A stretch of 12,475 nt of DNA. It comes from Candidatus Odinarchaeota archaeon (lineage in GTDB: Archaea; Asgardarchaeota; JAGGXT01). How positions within the stretch are numbered: the first letter of the stretch is position 1; each line of letters starts with the position of its first letter. Positions 11,027 through 12,475 of the stretch are shown one piece after another. Both the position numbers and the translations under genes were made by a program. The notes beneath the pieces were generated by a model. The model saw only the letters and a program-made list of their open reading frames with translations. It made no database searches and was not told where the DNA came from. The stretch lies in assembly GCA_021162905.1 (NCBI GenBank), contig JAGGXT010000331.1, positions 1 through 12,475 of the forward strand. The letters are read 5' to 3'.

Positions 11027-12475
11027 ATGAATGGAAGAGAGAATCCCTCGGCACTTCAATTAATTCTCCAAACTTTCTCATCACCTATTAGAGTTAAAAT
11101 TTTACTTACAATTCATGATCATCATAGTATATCTTTTTCGTCACTCATGAAAAGTATTCTTAATGAGATAGATAATACTAGTAAGCTATCCTACCACCTA
11201 AAGCAATTAGTGAATGCTGGATTAGTACAGCACGATAAAAAGACAAAAACATATACTCTGACGAAAAACGGGCAATTTGTTGTTAATTTTATTTTAGCTT
11301 TGGAGGATAAGATAACTATCCCAGAATCGATATTAGTATTTGATGTTTTAAATAATAAAATAATAGGCATAGAGGAATATATTAATGAAATTGAAAGAAT
11401 TTATAGGTTGTCAATGAGTTACGAGCAAAGACTTCGTATTCTTGAGAGCGTACGTAAATTAAAAGAGAAAATTATACCTTCTACAATTATTGATAATCTA
11501 ATATTTTTTAGCTTTTTACAAACATCTATAAATACTAGCATGGAAAATGTTTTCACCCCTCCATTTTCTCTTCGAATAATTAATTACATAGAACAGAAGA
11601 AATCTCCTAGTTATAGATACGCCGAAATCCAAAAAGTTCCTGCAACAATCTCAAAAGTTACTATGTTTGAACAGCTTTTTTTAATGATTAGAGATGAATT
11701 AAAATCAAATATTTTCAAAATAGACGACTTTTGCAGTTTTATTTACCCCTGTTATCATCACTTGAATGTCCAAACCACGATAAAGAAAGTAGAAAATTTA
11801 TTAAAATTAACAAAAGGTCTAGAAACCCTTATGACACATATACTTTTTATGAGTACATCATATCCCTATTCCCAGATAGCCTTATCTATAGACAATTTTA
11901 ACTTTCATGTTGCAAAATATGTTGGTGAATATAATGATTATCAATTAAAAGATGCTTTATTTAAGTTCTTTAGCAGATTCTATATACATTCTCATCTTTT
12001 TCCAAAAATAAGCTTTGAGATATCCTTTCTTTCAGAAAAAAATATACATAGATTACTTCCAGAAGAACTAAGAATGATACATGATGAATATTATGAAGAG
12101 CTATATAAATTTGCAGTGTTTTTCTTAGAAAGTTATCTTTCTCACCAGAAGGTGCACCCATCAATAAATCCGCATATTTCAATAAAATTCGATAAAGATC
12201 AAATCAAAGATAAAGAATCAATCCTCTATGGCATACTAAATCGTATACTATGGAACCTATCACATAATTTCCCTCTCAACTTATCCTTCAGCAATGTAGA
12301 GGCGAGGTGGCATGAAAATGATTTTACATACGGTTATGATGGCGAGCTGACTTCTGTAGAAACACCTTATATATTCACGGTGAATAATGTAATGGGAAGA
12401 ATTGGTATAAATCTTGTGAGAATATCCTTTCTTTCAAAGGGGGATGATGAATTATTTCTCAATACTATTCAAAAA
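11027..12475 (+). CDS. ArsR-like winged-helix protein fused to NrdD-like domain (runs off right edge)
   Basis: Translated by hand: the frame is open from ATG 11027 to the window end (483 residues, no stop). Residues 10-90 are a winged helix of ArsR type: SSPIRVKILLTI, recognition helix LSYHLKQLVNAGLV, wing ending YTLTKNG. From about 250 the sequence follows class III anaerobic ribonucleotide reductase in a degraded form: STSYPYSQIALSI at 276-288 resembles the family's SQxPFSSINxx, FPKISFEIS at 325-333 resembles FPIPTYNIT, and MGRIGINLVRISFLSKGDDELF at 456-477 resembles GxxTINLPRIAxxSKGDEExF. The region where NrdD has its thiyl cysteine (before INLPR) reads SNVEARWHEN and has no Cys. The glycyl-radical site would lie beyond the edge. 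It may be a nucleotide-sensing transcription factor derived from NrdD (inference). GGTG lies 6 nt before the ATG. Fold match moderate; fusion clear. Confidence 0.72.
   Translation, partial: MNGRENPSALQLILQTFSSPIRVKILLTIHDHHSISFSSLMKSILNEIDNTSKLSYHLKQLVNAGLVQHDKKTKTYTLTKNGQFVVNFILALEDKITIPESILVFDVLNNKIIGIEEYINEIERIYRLSMSYEQRLRILESVRKLKEKIIPSTIIDNLIFFSFLQTSINTSMENVFTPPFSLRIINYIEQKKSPSYRYAEIQKVPATISKVTMFEQLFLMIRDELKSNIFKIDDFCSFIYPCYHHLNVQTTIKKVENLLKLTKGLETLMTHILFMSTSYPYSQIALSIDNFNFHVAKYVGEYNDYQLKDALFKFFSRFYIHSHLFPKISFEISFLSEKNIHRLLPEELRMIHDEYYEELYKFAVFFLESYLSHQKVHPSINPHISIKFDKDQIKDKESILYGILNRILWNLSHNFPLNLSFSNVEARWHENDFTYGYDGELTSVETPYIFTVNNVMGRIGINLVRISFLSKGDDELFLNTIQK

Noticed and set aside
11970..12182. 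70-residue minus-strand frame near the right edge
   Set aside because: Lies antisense within the long plus-strand frame starting at 11027, which continues through it without a stop.
1..12475. CRISPR array, insertion sequence, integrase or attachment-site repeats
   Set aside because: No regularly spaced repeats, no transposase or integrase motifs, and no direct repeat of a tRNA 3' end were seen near any of the three tRNAs.

Overview
The window is archaeal chromosomal DNA. It encodes a TATA-binding protein, archaeosine tRNA-guanine transglycosylase (TgtA), the archaeal stalk protein L12/P1, an archaeal-type thiamine-monophosphate kinase, an ADP-forming acyl-CoA synthetase alpha subunit, and tRNAs with short introns next to the anticodon and no encoded CCA. 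Ribosome-binding sites of the GGTGAT/GAGGTG type precede most genes. The DNA is AT-rich, but the tRNA stems are almost entirely G+C and a C/D-box guide RNA is present; both suggest a thermophile (inference). A single FtsZ argues against crenarchaeal orders that lack FtsZ. I cannot name the lineage from the sequence alone.

Layout, left to right. 1-1176 (-): N-terminal 392 residues of an Lhr-type helicase running off the left edge, preceded by tRNA-Pro(CGG) with a 15-nt intron and tRNA-His(GTG). 1643-3001 (+): CoA-ligase alpha subunit (acdA-like). 3002-3405: a gap of about 400 nt that holds a well-formed C/D-box sRNA on the minus strand, predicted to guide methylation of 16S rRNA, plus several short palindromes. 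3406-4608 (+): ftsZ, convergent with a minus-strand block. That block, read right to left, is tRNA-Thr(CGT) with a 13-nt intron, thiL, a DUF434-type protein, tgtA and a small GGDEF-like protein. 8642-8944 (-): stand-alone ribosomal protein L12. 9223-10122 (+): MEMO-family protein. 10269-10820 (+): TBP. 11027 to the right edge (+): a long open frame with an ArsR-like winged-helix N-terminus fused to a domain resembling class III anaerobic ribonucleotide reductase (NrdD).

How the genes fit together. The thiL-DUF434-tgtA-GGDEF-like genes are packed with 8-nt, 23-nt and ATGA junctions and look like one operon beginning at, or directly behind, tRNA-Thr. TgtA exchanges G15 of tRNAs, and all three tRNAs here carry G15. 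Most of the window is core information-processing machinery (tRNAs, guide RNA, L12, TBP, helicase, TgtA) rather than a mobile region; no transposase, integrase, CRISPR array or attachment-site repeat was seen.

The most unusual items are the winged-helix/NrdD-like fusion, which seems to lack the catalytic cysteine in the visible part, the divergent GGDEF-like protein coupled to tgtA, and the C/D sRNA in the acdA-ftsZ gap.
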